Part shown: piece by piece, positions 1-12,158 of the stretch
Numbering within the stretch: the first letter of the stretch is position 1
Layout: each line of letters begins with the position of its first letter
Source of the DNA: Pomphorhynchus laevis
Lineage: Eukaryota > Acanthocephala > Palaeacanthocephala > Echinorhynchida > Pomphorhynchidae
NCBI GenBank assembly: GCA_012934845.2
Contig: WNNJ02002899.1
Location: 1 to 64,000 of the forward strand
Direction: 5' to 3'
DNA: 64,000 nt
The notes under the pieces: model-generated
Seen by the model: only the letters and a program-made list of their open reading frames with translations
What the model was told of the DNA's origin: nothing
The model's database searches: none
Translations under genes and position numbers: made by a program

Positions 1-690
1 TTAATATTTAATATATTAAATTACTATATTAATTTAATATTTAACATAATAGTAATTATTTAATAAATTGATACATGAATATAATAATTAATGATTTATG
101 TTAATATTTAACTTATTTTAATATTAATTTTCTTAATTTTAATATTATAATTAATACATTATATATTATTCATTAATACATTATATTATATTATTGCATT
201 ATATATTATATAAATTAATACATGTCATTTTAAACAAATCAATAATGCGCTAAATATTACACAATCCAAATTATTCAAAGCTTATAAATTTTCAAGAAAT
301 AAAAATTTAGTATTACAAATTAATAAAGCGATTTATTTTACCTACAGCGCCTTTCGGCTTTGGGTATGACAATTTCACAAGTATCTACAACATCAATTTT
401 CAAAGTTAAAAATTGAACGAAATCCATGAGGTAAAAACGTTGCATGCGTGAGTCTGTAAATATTACGACAAGGAAAATAAATTCAAATTTAAAGCTAGTT
501 TAGCCCACGCAATTTATCAACCTGTCTAAGAGACATTTTCGACAAGGCAATACATACAAATATGTGCAGCAAGGAATCACATTGGTCCGATCAATATCGA
601 CACTGCAATTTGAAGAACGGGTATGGAAGGAAAAACCGAATAGGATTTTGAATGATATCCGTACTAGCGATGCACGCCAGATGAGCGCAC
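1..690. other. AT-rich stretch, no gene seen
   Basis: The first 240 bases are almost pure A/T with many short TTAATATT-like palindromes. No reading frame, RNA or clear repeat boundary is visible. The part from about 350 may belong to the 3' flank of the LINE that follows. Confidence 0.5.
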
Positions 691-699
691 GTTTAGCAG

Positions 700-3240
700 C
701 TTGTGAATGCCTTTAAGTTATTTGAGTGTAATCAGGTGTCAATAATAACTCTGGATCTAAGTTAGACATTTTGTCGCTTATGCTTTTGTATTTAGAAGTG
801 GTTGATTCTTCGAGACTGAGAAGATTACAAATCCTTACTGATGAGGGAACTACATTACTAAGCACTGCAACAGCCGTTATGGAGCACTTCGGCGATACCC
901 CAACTACTCGTTTTATGTAACGCCATAAATATTGATCAATTTGACGGAAATCATTTGCTGAGAGATTCGACTAAAAGCATTTGACACCATAGCTTATAAT
1001 TAGAATGAGCATCACGTCAAAGTATCGAAGAGTATCATGCACGATATAAGTCCAAGCTTAGTCGCTGGGTATGTAGCTTTGACGACCTTTGCAGACTGTT
1101 TTTCCAAATGAGTTTTGAAAGATCAGCGATAGCTTAATAGGACACCAAGATGTTTGAATGAATAAAGAAATTCTAGAGGAGAGTCGTTCACAGACAGAAC
1201 ATTCTTACGAGATAATGGACCACCTTTACGAAACTTAACGACTTTTGTCTTCGATGTATTCACCGTAAGTTTATTAACGTTACAGTACTCTACAAAGTCT
1301 GAAATGACAGATTAAGCAGATAAGCGATTATACGCTACCAATGCAAGATCATAAATCGCGGAAACCCTCGATTGACCATAAATGGTTAAGAATACGATAA
1401 ATAATCGTAAATACACAATAAGGTAAGTTGTATTACTTTCATAATTAAAAGCATAAACGGACTATTGACACATACCTGATTGCAGAGTTTGAACAGCAGT
1501 AAGAATTGGTCGACACTATCGAATGCTTTCGCGAAATCCATAAACACTGTTAATAAATAGCGAGGAGTGAGAGCGAAAACTACCGAGAACTCTATATCGT
1601 AGAACACTAAGTGCACTTAATGTAGAATGATTCCTGCGAATGCCGTGTTGTTCCGTTGTTAGGCAGTTGGAACAGAGCCGAGATAAACTGTAAGGCATTA
1701 TACTCGTCAATAACTTATACGAGTGATTAAGTAGAGTTATTTATCTATATGAGTCGATACATGCAGGGTCTCCTGATCCTTTGAATAAAGCCTTAACGAC
1801 AGCATCCCGCCAATCATTGGGAATATAATGTCCTTTCAAGATTGCATTATAAAAGAATTCCCAATAATTTGAAATCAAGTTAAAGGTTTGTTTCATGTGT
1901 TCAACACACAGTTGACCGACACCAGCTGTTTTTATTTGACGTCATGCTAACCAGACAAGATTCGATTTTATCCCTGGTGAAAGGGGAATTAAGAGGATTC
2001 TGGTCGTATAACTGACATTGCATGTGGAGCTCCGACCGTTCTAAATAAGAGAAGACGTTAGACTTTAGAATATTGGTAAATTGATTCCGCCATTTATCTA
2101 TAGGAATTCGCGAACGAGCTTATACGATCGAGAGCTTAAAAGCCATGGAGCAGACTAAGCATTTTTGAGTTCTGTGCGTTCTTAAGAGTTTAAGCAAATT
2201 ACAGAAATCTACTAGATACAATATAATGTCATGACTTTTGTAAATTGACAGCAGTGTATTTTTCATCTTTTGATATGGGCTGGCATTTTAACAAACCTAT
2301 CTTTCAAAGAGAGTGAGCCCGCATATGAAGATATTAGTGTTTTACAGAGCAGGGAGTAACTAGTCGTTACATCGCTGCATGATAAGAATTCTAAAAAAGT
2401 TTAAAGGTCGCATATCTGCATCCGTTTAATTTCGATTTGCCTGCTGACTGAATGAGGTTTACGGAAATAGCCGGAGGTGACCCTAATTCCATCGAGCATA
2501 TACATGATAGGCTTATGTTTCCAGCCCATTACCCATTCGATACTGAAGTCTATGTAACATTGTTTACAACCATGTTTGCAAATATCAAATATTAACAGCT
2601 TCCGGGAGTACCAGCCTCGTAAGTCCAGCATTAAGTTGGAATGTGAAGAAGAAGGTTATAGAATGAGAGTATTCTTTTAAAATCGCTAGTTTTACCACGG
2701 AGTTACACCTATTAGCATTGGAATTTCTCACAACGATAATTGACTTATAATAAACTCGGACAATTCGCTAATAATATCACTTGCACTATCAGATGGATTA
2801 AAATAGCACGCTATAATGGATAGCGATTGTGTGTTAACATAAATTGTGTTCTTATTAGTTTTAAAAGACCAATCGCTAAAAGATTTGTTTACAGCCAAAA
2901 GAACTGCCCCGAAGTGTCTACTACGATTTTCTAAATATACCAAGATATCGAAAGTATAAAACTCAAATAGCGCTAGAGGAGAAATACAGAAGATTTCTAC
3001 GAGTATCAGTTTATCAGACGATGATAAATAGCTAATTATGCCCGTTTTAAAAGCGTACCAAGGCCTTCGACGTTAAAATCAACAATTGAATTAGCCTTAT
3101 TAGCTCACCACAACGATATTTCCGTGGCAAGATCTCAGATAGTCGTATGGAATTTTTATCCATCGAGTGAATCGATTCCTTAATCGATGATACATGTGAA
3201 TGTTTGGCCACATGTATAACTTTATTACTAAACAACGCAA
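700..3240 (-). mobile_element. LINE family B, decayed copy (EN + RT)
   Basis: Decayed non-LTR retrotransposon read on the minus strand. From 5' to 3': an APE-type endonuclease piece near 2943-2728 (GAVLLAVNKSF, SIIACYFNPSDS); a further piece near 2631-2401 (PIMYMLDGIRV); then reverse transcriptase at about 1710-1000. The RT part shows TVFMDFAKAFDSVDQ (motif A), a worn catalytic box near 1340 (IYDLALVAY where YADDLALVAY is expected), and NKLTVNTSKTKVVKFRKGG near 1290-1225 followed by a K-HLGVLLS motif. The frame is broken many times by stops and frame changes, so it is dead. The related plus-strand copy at 9.3-10.6 kb and the fragment at 27.0-27.4 kb are the same family. CR1/RTE-type clades are possible, but I cannot place it firmly. 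Confidence 0.75.
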
Positions 3241-4480
3241 AACGCTCTGAGGGATTTGCTTTTCGGACTTCTCAAAGCCGGGTTAAGATAATATTTCTTT
3301 ACTCACGCTCGGCTAGAGACATATGAGCCCTGATGAAAACGTTTTAGAAGCTATCCGATTTTTTTAAAAACCTGCATTTTTTGAGGATATTGCTAGTAAT
3401 AACTTCATTTGTCGTCAAGAGAAGTCAAGATGGTGAGTCGTTTTCGATGCAGGGATGTGATGAAGCTTTATCAAAATGGTTATATCGAAATCAACCCCAA
3501 TTGCGGTGAGTAACTATCTAACATTTTCTATCTCATTTGTGGAAGCAAATAAAGCTTGTATAATAACTTAATAAGCTCGTATGGCTTGCCAATCATCTCC
3601 TGTATGCCCTTTAAAGAAGTATCTTTAACGTCGTAGCTAAGACATAACGAGTGACCGCACGTTGAACGACACTAGAAAACGATGAAGTTGAGGCCAAATT
3701 AGCGTCGATTAGAGGATACATATTTAGTTTAATTTTTTGTTAATTTACTTAACGTAATCGAGATAATTCTGATATTAGGTTGCATTTAATTTAATATTAA
3801 ATTTGACATACTTTATTTAATATTTTTGTAAATACATTATAGTTTATCAACATGTCGGATGTTTTGATCTCAACCTGTCGAATGTTTAATCGTTGATGTA
3901 AAATATTTATAGCTTCAATTCGATTTTTGTATTTAATTGGTACGAGAATTTATGTAGATCGATTCTGTTATCTGATATGCTTATTAGTTTTTCATGCGTC
4001 GTGAAAGTTGATGACTAAGTTCATGCAATTACTAATCCTACTTTTTTACTCTGTTTTTTATTTGAATTTTTATTTAATTTGTTCTTTTATGTTAAAATAT
4101 AGTTAACATATAAACATGGTTTTAGCGAATTGATTGTAATTGTTGAGGCCAACAAATAAAATCGATTATTAATGTTATAATTTTAAATATTAAATTGTGC
4201 GTGTTGACCTCAATTAATAATCCTAATAATCCAGTAATCATCAGAATTTAGTCGCTAAAAACATTAATCTTGTAGATATAACAGAGAGATGGAAATTACA
4301 ACTTTATTACATAAAAAGTTGTCACATTTTGCTAAAAGATGCTACTTCATCGAATTCTTTCTATTATTTCACTGCTTCCACATTTAAAAGATTTTATTTT
4401 ATGGCAGAGAAAACAAAGTTTATTTTATTAAAAGAAAAATTTAATTTCAAGGTTTAGAAAACTAAACTCAATTTAAAAAG
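3241..4480. other. Non-coding, AT-rich
   Basis: No supported gene. A 28-codon open frame at 3430-3516 starts ATGGTGAG and stays unassigned. The last 200 bases may be a worn 5' part of the PLE that follows, because scattered lysine/asparagine-rich coding-like sequence runs into it. Confidence 0.4.
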
Positions 4481-4489
4481 CATTTTAAT

Positions 4490-5864
4490 AAATAAACAAT
4501 TATAAAAGGAAAGATAAAATTAATAAAGATATGTATAAAGAACTTACTAAATTAAAGGATAACTATATAATAACAACTATTGATAAAGCTAGTAATAACT
4601 TTGTCTTCATATGCAAAAAGCTTTATTATGATAAACTAATGAAAGAGGTTAATTCTAATGATTTAAATGTAAATCCAACATATGAACGTAGTGAGTTGAG
4701 TTTAGAAACAATTATTACAAGTCACTGTTCTATAATGGATAAAAAGGGTATAAAGGTTGAATTAGATAATAAAACTATACCTATATTATATTGGAATCCA
4801 AAATTACATAAAAATCCAATAAAACCTAGGTTCATATGTAGTGCGTTTAAATGTACATTAAAACCACTTTCTGTCTATATGAATAAAATACTTGAAGTAA
4901 TTAAAGCACACTTTAAAAAATATTGCAAGGTAATCGAAATTAATACTGGTGTAAAACATTATTTTAGTATTAATTCTCCAAAAGAATTTTTAGAACACAC
5001 GAAACGAATAAATTTTCAGAATATAAATACGTACGATTTTAGTACGCGTTATACAAATCTAGATTTAACAGATATTAAAGATGCATTAGAAAAATTAATT
5101 AATCTTATGTTCGGAAAAATATATACATATATATGTTACAATAATTATAAGCATATCTAACAAAAATTTAACCATTAAGTAAATATTAATATATGGATAA
5201 AATTGAATTATTAAAATCCTTAAATATTTTAATAAATCAAAATTATTTAAAAGTAGGGACATCTATATGTAGACAAATAAAAAGTGTTCCAATGAGAAGT
5301 AATAGTAGCCCAATTATAGCTGACTTGTTTTTAAGCTTTATAGAATATGAATTTGTTCATAACTGTGTAAAAACTAAATCTAAACAATATAAATATATGA
5401 AATATATGTTTCGATACATTGATGATATATGTGTATTTAATTCTAATAATTTTTATTCAATTAGTGAACACATTTATCCAGAAAGCCTTATTCTTAACAA
5501 AACCAATATTAATAATAAAGAAGGTGTATATCTAGATATGAACATTAAATTAACATTAACTAAAACTACTATTAATTTATATCGTAAAGATGACATATTT
5601 AAATTTACAAGAAACATATTTTTGCATGAGCATTCATGCATACCATATAATATAAAATATAATACATTAAATAATGAAATTTTAAGAATTGCAACAATAT
5701 GTAATGATATTGGCTTTCTTCAAAATCATTTAAATAATTTAATAGATACATATTTTAAACTAGGTTACTATAAAAATAACATCAAGCAGAAAATAGTAAA
5801 ATATATAAATCAACACAATAATGTACAGAATAAATTTAAACTCTTAAGTGGCAAATTTTTATGA
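4490..5864 (+). mobile_element. Penelope-like element, reverse transcriptase
   Basis: Reverse transcriptase of the Penelope-like (PLE) kind, in two adjacent open segments (4531-5160, 209 aa; 5193-5864, 223 aa) in different frames. Segment 1 has the PLE-typical WNPKLHKNPIKPRFI block (residues about 88-102) and motif A (NTYDFSTRYTNLDL, about 166-179). Segment 2 has motif B (VPMRSNSSPIIADLF), the catalytic FRYIDDICVFN box (about residues 72-82) and YLDMNIKLTL. PLE RTs are related to telomerase and copy RNA at a nicked target. No GIY-YIG endonuclease is joined to this copy. The reading frame is interrupted, so it is probably inactive, but much of it is well preserved. A single-ORF, endonuclease-less PLE is the alternative reading. 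Confidence 0.85.
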
Positions 5865-5913
5865 ATGGATAATAAATAATATACTTAGTATGAGAATAAG
5901 ATACTAGATAGTT

Positions 5914-6231
5914 ATTTCAGAGGAAATATATCATTAACATGTATTTGGCCCCGCTGCTATGTTGGGTTAAGGAGTTAGAGGCCGAAACCTGATAACAGAG
6001 CAGTTCCTCCTGATGACCTCTAATTCTTATTCTGATACGAACGTCTGTTATTTATTAGTCAATTCATAAAAATGACGTTTATTTTAAATTTCATTTTTTT
6101 TAACTTGATTTAAATTATAGAAAATCTAAAAACAATTATTAATTTTATTATTTAATTATTAAATTTTGATTTAGCATTATTGTTTTGTTTATTTTATAAT
6201 TATATTAAATACGTAGACTCAGTTAGCTGAT
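5914..6231 (+). repeat. PLE-linked module, copy A
   Basis: Conserved ~300-bp module found at least four more times in the window. It opens with TTTCAGAGGAAATA and a GGCCCC box, then GAGTTAGAGG-CC-GAAAC (5972-5987), then CTCCTGATGACCTCTAATTC (6007-6026), and ends in TAGACTCAGTTAGCTGATAT. The two halves around GAAAC and CTGATGA form a 10-bp helix (GAGTTAGAGG with CCTCTAATTC, one G-U pair). It lies directly between two copies of the PLE RT 3' end, so it is probably the PLE's own terminal or 3' non-coding part. Confidence 0.75.
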
Positions 6232-6600
6232 ATGAACATTAAATTAACATTAACTAAAACTACTATTAATTTATATCGTAAAGATGACATATTTAAATTT
6301 ACAAGAAACATATTTTTGCATGAGCATTCATGCATACCATATAATATAAAATATAATACATTAAATAATGAAATTTTAAGAATTGCAACAATATGTAATG
6401 ATATTGGCTTTCTTCAAAAATCATTTAAATAATTTAATAGATACATATTTTAAACTAGCTTACTATAAAAATATCATCAAGCAGAAAATAGTAAAATATA
6501 TAAATCAGCACAATAATATAAAGAATAAATTTAAACTCTTAAGTGGCAAATTTTTATGGATGGATAATAAATAATATACTTTGCATTAGAATAAGATACT
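6232..6600 (+). mobile_element. Second copy of PLE RT 3' end
   Basis: Near-perfect direct repeat of 5539-5880: the first ~180 bases look identical. It starts inside the RT at MNIKLTLTKTTINL and runs to the end of the frame; one extra A splits it into two frames near 6420. Together with module A it gives a tandem unit of about 693 bp (5539 to 6232). This fits the tandem or concatenated arrangement known for PLEs. Confidence 0.85.
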
Positions 6601-7746
6601 AGCTAGTTATTTCAGAGGAAATACATCATTAGCATGTATTTCAGAGGAAATACATCATTAAGCTCTCTGACTCCACTTTATCCAAAATTCGTTTTGAATA
6701 TAAATTTAAAATAATAGCGGGTTTTAATTAGCGAATTTAATAATTAATAAAATTAATTATTAATTTCTACTTATACTTCCATACACAAACTGATATAAAT
6801 TTTATGTTTATTTTTTAAATTTTGTATGAATAATTAATTAGTAATTATTAATTAATTATTATAAACATTTTTTTATAATTACTGTAATTATATAATTCAA
6901 ATTATTCTGATTAATTAATAAAATTAATTATTATTTAATTATATAATTATTTAAATTAATTATTAAGTTATTGTATTAATTTATAAATTACTTTATTACT
7001 GTAAGTATAATTATATAATTAAAATTAGTCTGAATAATTAATAGAATTATTATTGTTTACATTTTACCAATAAGTGTTGCTGATAGCTGTTATATAACGA
7101 AAACGTTTAAGTTAAATTCATTTTGTTTGCAATGGTCATTGCACGATGTAGTTTTTGACATGCAATTATAATTTGATAGACGAATGTATGTATTCGTTTA
7201 TTGTAACCATATTTGGAAAATTTGTAATATTTAATTTTTGTGCTAAAAACATTTTTAGTTTAAAAATAAAAATATCAAGAAGCTCTTTTAATGTCATCTT
7301 TGACGAAATATATTTGTCATCTTTGCCATCATTATATTTAGAAAATGTACTATTTCCAAGACCTTTTGTTAAACCAAATTTTAAATTGATGATTATTCAA
7401 TGTTTGATAGATTAATGAACGATATTTGATATTTATATAAATGATGTTCGTATGATCATGATTTATGTCTTTAATAAATTTATTCATCATATGCATTTAA
7501 TTAAATCAAATTTTTTAAATAGAATGAATTTTAATTATAAGTAAAATTAATTTAAGTTTTCAAATTTAAACTTAAATTAATCGATAATTGTTTATTACAA
7601 ATAATATTATTGGGCAACTACACATTTCCCAATCGATTTTCAAATTTGCCACAATACGTATGCGTGCTGTTTGCAGAAATACAAAATTGATAGCTTTCAA
7701 TTTTTAAATAATTTTCCGTCAAGTATTTTGACATTTAGAAAAGATA
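6601..7746. other. Non-coding, AT-rich; short tandem repeat at start
   Basis: Opens with two copies of TATTTCAGAGGAAATACATC (6609 and 6637), the same motif that begins module A. The rest is AT-rich, with an unassigned 86-codon frame at 7155-7415 that shows no recognisable domain. The last ~100 bases should hold the promoter and 5' end of mL54. Confidence 0.45.
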
Positions 7747-8082
7747 ATGACATCTATGGATGCATCCACAAGCAATCCAAAGAAGACAAAATTTCCAGTA
7801 GAGAAAGATGCCAAAAAACTTCTATCGTATTGCTATGGAACGAATGTTTTAAAGAGTCAGAACAGTCCTCAGCCAATTTTAAATGACGATCAATATCCTA
7901 GTTGGCTTTGGGAATTGAGTTGTGATAGTGGTACTCCCGACAAACAAGAGCAGGATCCTAATCACATTGATTACTGGAAACGGAAGCGGCGTTTATCACT
8001 AGAAAGAATGAGAATTGATGCCTCTTTTGAATTTCCAAAGCTTAAGTTGCCCAAACATCTTGAAAATATAAAGCCAATTTAG
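7747..8082 (+). CDS. mRpL54: Mitochondrial ribosomal protein mL54
   Basis: Component of the mitochondrial large ribosomal subunit. The 111-residue frame carries the family signature: LSYCYGTNVLK (residues 26-36), QYPSWLWEL (49-57) and DYWKRKRRLSLERM (75-88), which correspond to the CYG-N-LK, YP-WL and YW-R-RK blocks of animal and fungal L54. The start is the first ATG after an in-frame TGA; a second ATG four codons later is equally possible. The family is usually about 120-140 residues with an N-terminal mitochondrial presequence. Here the N-terminus is short and lysine-rich, so an upstream exon or a non-classical signal is possible. No intron is visible in the frame. The codons are intact, so I take it as a functional nuclear gene. 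Confidence 0.88.
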   Translation: MTSMDASTSNPKKTKFPVEKDAKKLLSYCYGTNVLKSQNSPQPILNDDQYPSWLWELSCDSGTPDKQEQDPNHIDYWKRKRRLSLERMRIDASFEFPKLKLPKHLENIKPI

Positions 8083-9339
8083 CTTCGGTATTCACAGACA
8101 AACAGTCCATGAAGGACAAACACTCTTTGCTGTAACTTACTATATTGTTTAAAATTTAAAATTTTTTTGATGTAAAAGTGCATTCACCATCCGATACACA
8201 CAGCTGATAAATACCGTTTCGTGTAAATGCACCTTCTGCAATATTGTTTCATCCTGAGATAGAAAACACCGTTTTCCTGTAAGATTACAATTAATAGTTA
8301 ACTTATAGTCGACGAGTCTTTAGTCGTATCGTGCAATGTGAAGGATATTCTGCTCTTTAAATAAGTTCGAACGATTAGCTCCATAATTTCTAAACAGTTT
8401 GATATTATAAGATGGAATATATTTTAGTCTATATGCATTATATTCTTCAACCTTTAATAATAAAAGGCATATACACCTTACAGTTTTCTTCGATGAAAAG
8501 CTTTCAATGTAAACTAAAAGTATGCACATCTTTAAAATGTATGTTGCTAATTTAAATATATATTATAAGCTTCAACTCTATCAATTGTTCACAGAGAACA
8601 GCAGCAAGCAAAATTGTGTTAGAAATGACACTTATTATGTAGCCGGGATGAAATAGCACCCCTGTTGCAGTCGTTTTGAGAGTTCACAGCCGCAAATAGT
8701 CTACCCGATCTAACTTTATTTTCCAATCATCTGGAGATTTGCTTCGCCTTTGGAGTGTCTTTGAAAGAGTTTTGCCTCATTAAATAATTTTTTCTATAAA
8801 TTCTTAAGATAATTTTAAATTTCCATTTTACTTGATAAATATATTAAATGAATTTAAAATTAAAGCTATTTTGTTCCTTGATTTAAATTTTTAAATCAAT
8901 ATATTGCTGCAATACGTAAGATCAAAGGATGAGCTTTTTTATTTTTAAACGTTTAGAGTAATTGATCTTCTTCATCACTTTGTTAATTTTGCGTATTCAC
9001 AATATGCACTCACATTACATGGAAGAAATCACAAAAAATAATGAATAGTTAGTCCAAGAAAAAAATCTCCTAACTGTTGCTTTTTATCAACTTCTACGGC
9101 AAATGAAAAATGTGTTATGTGTTCAATTGTTGGTCAGTACAGAGTTGTCCGATCCAAAATTGTTCCTTTTCTTTTTTCTTAAAAAGAAACAATTTTGGAT
9201 ATAAAATGTGCTTTAAGGTAGTGCACGGATGTGCTTTACTAAGCCCATCCGTGCACCACCATCATATTATAATGTATTATAATATTATTAAGTTTTGCAA
9301 TACTTGATCGAATAGCTACAAACTATTCACTCATTTGAT
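8083..9339. other. Non-coding, contains two nested hairpins
   Basis: No gene recognised. At 9152-9200 two perfect 13-bp arms (ATCCAAAATTGTT and its complement) flank an A/T-rich loop. At 9221-9255 two 11-bp arms (GTGCACGGATG) flank 13 bases. The close pair suggests a small foldback element. Confidence 0.5.
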
Positions 9340-10600
9340 GTATATGTTCTCCTTAGATACTGTGAACACCTTTTACCCACAGTGCAATACAGGATCCGTC
9401 CAAACAGGTCAACATCGAACGCCATAAAATATGTTCGTGATGAGGTCATCAAGAGTTTTACAAATCGTAGACCGCTGTTTGCCACATTTATCGACATTAA
9501 TCAAGCATTTGGCACAGTAAATCGTTCCATGCTGCTCCATAAACTGTCGTCAAAAGTATGCATGAGTAGACCCATTATGCTTCTAATTTATTCTGTTCGC
9601 CAGCACTATCGCCTAAACGTATCCAATAATCTTAGAACTTCGGAATTCTTCCTTGCTAATCATGGTGTACTACAAGGAGATCCATTAACCCTTTTATTAT
9701 TTCCTTTATTTGTAATAAATTTGCCTACGCATATTTGTAATACGTCGAGTGAAACCTAGTGTGCTCTCTATGCTGATGATTTGGTAATATCGACAAAAAC
9801 CTCTCGTCCACTCAGAATGATTGAGATAATCTACAGTCTTATTGCCTTTCTAATAAGCTAATGGTAAATGTTAGCAAATCAAACGCACTGAAATTTCGCT
9901 CAGGCGGTTCCTTACGTCGATGTGATAGACTAATAATAAATAACGAAGAATTGAAATTTTACAATAATTATAATTACAGGAATTCTTTCTTCGAAAGTGT
10001 CGTTTACTGATCACCTTCATCACAAATTCTCAAAACTTATAGTAGCTACCTCTTCTGCAAGAAATCTCGGATCACTATCTTTTCCAGGAGCTCTCCGGTA
10101 TTTTCAAAGTATGCTGCTTCAAATCATCTCCTACGCTATACAAGTTATATGGTCAGACTTTACTGCATTTAATTTTAATCAATTAGACAAGTGTCAATGG
10201 AGATTAATAAAGTGAATAGTAGGGTTATCTCCCAAATGTTCATCGTCGATAGTTGCGACACTTTCTTTGTTAGAACCATGTTCAGCAATAATAAGATCAA
10301 TGTTCAAACTCGAACACACATCAGCATTTACAACAAATCTGGGCAGTTTCACTCAAAATGTGAATTTAATCGCTCCAGATTACTATCTCACTCCGGTGTT
10401 CACACAGACAAAATGGAGAAAAACATGTGCCATAAAACGACCCATGATCTGGAGAACCTCGGTACATAGTTATCACGATAAATTCTGCCCGATTCGAATT
10501 CCAAATCACAAACGTTTAGCATCATGTATCTGTTTTTGTGCAAAAACGAATGTACTAGTATACTGCACGTCATCGAATGCTCGATCTTAAAAGAATTATC
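9340..10600 (+). mobile_element. LINE family B, plus-strand RT copy
   Basis: Decayed LINE reverse transcriptase on the plus strand. Open part 9382-9759 gives RIRPNRSTSNAIKYV, LFATFIDINQAFGTVNRSM (motif A) and GVLQGDPL (motif B). After a stop come LYADDLVIS (motif C, about 9761-9790) and MVNVSKSNALKFRSGG, followed by a region equivalent to the minus-strand copy at 1.3-1.2 kb. Further frames to about 10590 are the thumb and C-terminal part. There are several stops and frame changes. It has no endonuclease, so it is 5' truncated. Confidence 0.8.
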
Positions 10601-11303
10601 ATTATCTGATATTGATGCTAGAAGGTTTGAAAATCAGTTATATTCTTTCTGTTTTGTTATGCTTAATACCGAATGGTAAAGTGGTATCAATAAATCGCTC
10701 TTATTAATATTATCATTATAATATTATATTATAATTATTATAATTATTACCACGATTATATATATGTTTTCTTATAATTAGTTTATTTTAATTATTTGTT
10801 GTTAATTGTTACTAATTTCAAAGTAATTTGCTAGTTCAACAATAACTGTATAGTTAATATATATAGCTGTATAATTGAATAAACTGTTTGGAATTTTCCA
10901 GAAGATGATATCAGGAGCAATCAAAATATTGAAATTTTTGTAACAAAGCTAATTTCTTCGTTACTGTAAATAAAAAAACTATAAGACAAATAAATGGATA
11001 TTTTTAATTTTATAGTTGATCATAATTCACTTGTAGATATTACTTTGCATTTCTTAAAACAGTTTAAAAATGAACCGTTCATTTCTTTTTTTAAACGAAA
11101 TGAACTGTTTAAAAATGCATTTTTTAAAACAGCTTTTAGGATGTGTTGGCCCGAGAACAGGAATCGTAACCTGATAAAATTTATTGACACTAAGAGTATA
11201 TTTTATTAATACTAACCCAATATTAACTTATATTAATATATTCATAAAATGCTAAAATATAAATTAAGTGTGTACTTCAAAAATTCAATGTTGAATTCAA
11301 TGC

Positions 11304-11336
11304 TTGCTCAGAATTCAATATTTGAATTCTGAGCAA
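11304..11336. repeat. Perfect 15-bp hairpin
   Basis: TTGCTCAGAATTCAA, a three-base loop, then its exact complement. Two further GAATTCAA-type half sites lie just upstream. Confidence 0.8.
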
Positions 11337-11499
11337 ATATTTTTCGTCACATTGCAAATGTCAATAATAGAGATAAGATGTAAAGCTCAATTATGAATGG
11401 TAAAGTCGGCGCGATGAAAATAGATAGTTGAGATGCATGATGCATGTCTTACGTCTTTATCGGTTTCTTAAGCACAGCTAATTAAAAAGATCCCAAGTG

Positions 11500-11635
11500 A
11501 GACCACGTTGTAGATAGAAAGAAAATATATAGAAAGAAAGTTACAACGTGAGACCACGTTGAGACCACGTGAGACCAACGTGAGACCACGACCTACAACG
11601 TGAAGCCACGTTGTAGATAGAAAGAAAGTTATTTT
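11500..11635. repeat. Cluster of AACGTGAGACCACGTT repeats
   Basis: The imperfect palindrome AACGTG-AGAC-CACGTT is repeated in several phases, and CACGTTGTAGATAGAAAG occurs twice as a direct repeat. Each unit is self-complementary at its ends. Confidence 0.65.
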
Positions 11636-12158
11636 TGATGGACATATGATATGATGGTGATCCATGTTAATGGGTATACACACCCTTGAATTCGTATATA
11701 CGACTCGTGACCAGAGAATGGTATATAAATATATATAATATTAATAAAGTCATATAATATTATTACAGTAAGAACTGAATGTATTACGTGATTTACTCAA
11801 AAGTGAACAAGTAAACAAGCCATCGATAAGCATTTTATTCCTATAGTAGGCTTGATAAATTAAAAAAATTAACTTTTAAAATTAAATATAACTTCAAATA
11901 TAAAAGTTATTAATTTAACTTGTAATATTGATTAAAAATTTCACTCCTCTAGTTGCCGGAGAAATATTTTGTTTATATTTATAGTCTACTTATTTTATGA
12001 TAAACTAATCCACTGAGCGGCTAAAATCATCTTGATTAATAATTAAATTTGAATATTTAAAATTATTAAAGTTAAATTTAAATTTTGCTGTTTAATTTAA
12101 ATATGTAAAGACGATTATATACAAAATTAACATTATTACAAAAGAAGACTGAGAAGAA

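Larger units (their letters stand above)
10601..12158. other. Non-coding with short foldbacks
   Basis: AT-rich, no gene recognised. It holds an imperfect inverted repeat near 11050-11130 (both sides contain GTTTAAAAATG), a perfect 15-bp hairpin at 11304-11336 and a cluster of short repeats at 11500-11635, listed separately. Confidence 0.5.

Noticed and set aside
3430-3516. Short frame starting ATGGTGAGTCG, a possible first exon
   Set aside because: Only 28 codons, no matching downstream exon and no homology I can name.
7155-7415. 86-codon open frame between PLE and mL54
   Set aside because: No recognisable domain, AT-biased composition and no splice or start context; likely chance.
10994-11209. 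71-codon open frame with phenylalanine/lysine-rich product
   Set aside because: It overlaps an imperfect inverted repeat (GTTTAAAAATG on both sides), which explains its composition; no domain.
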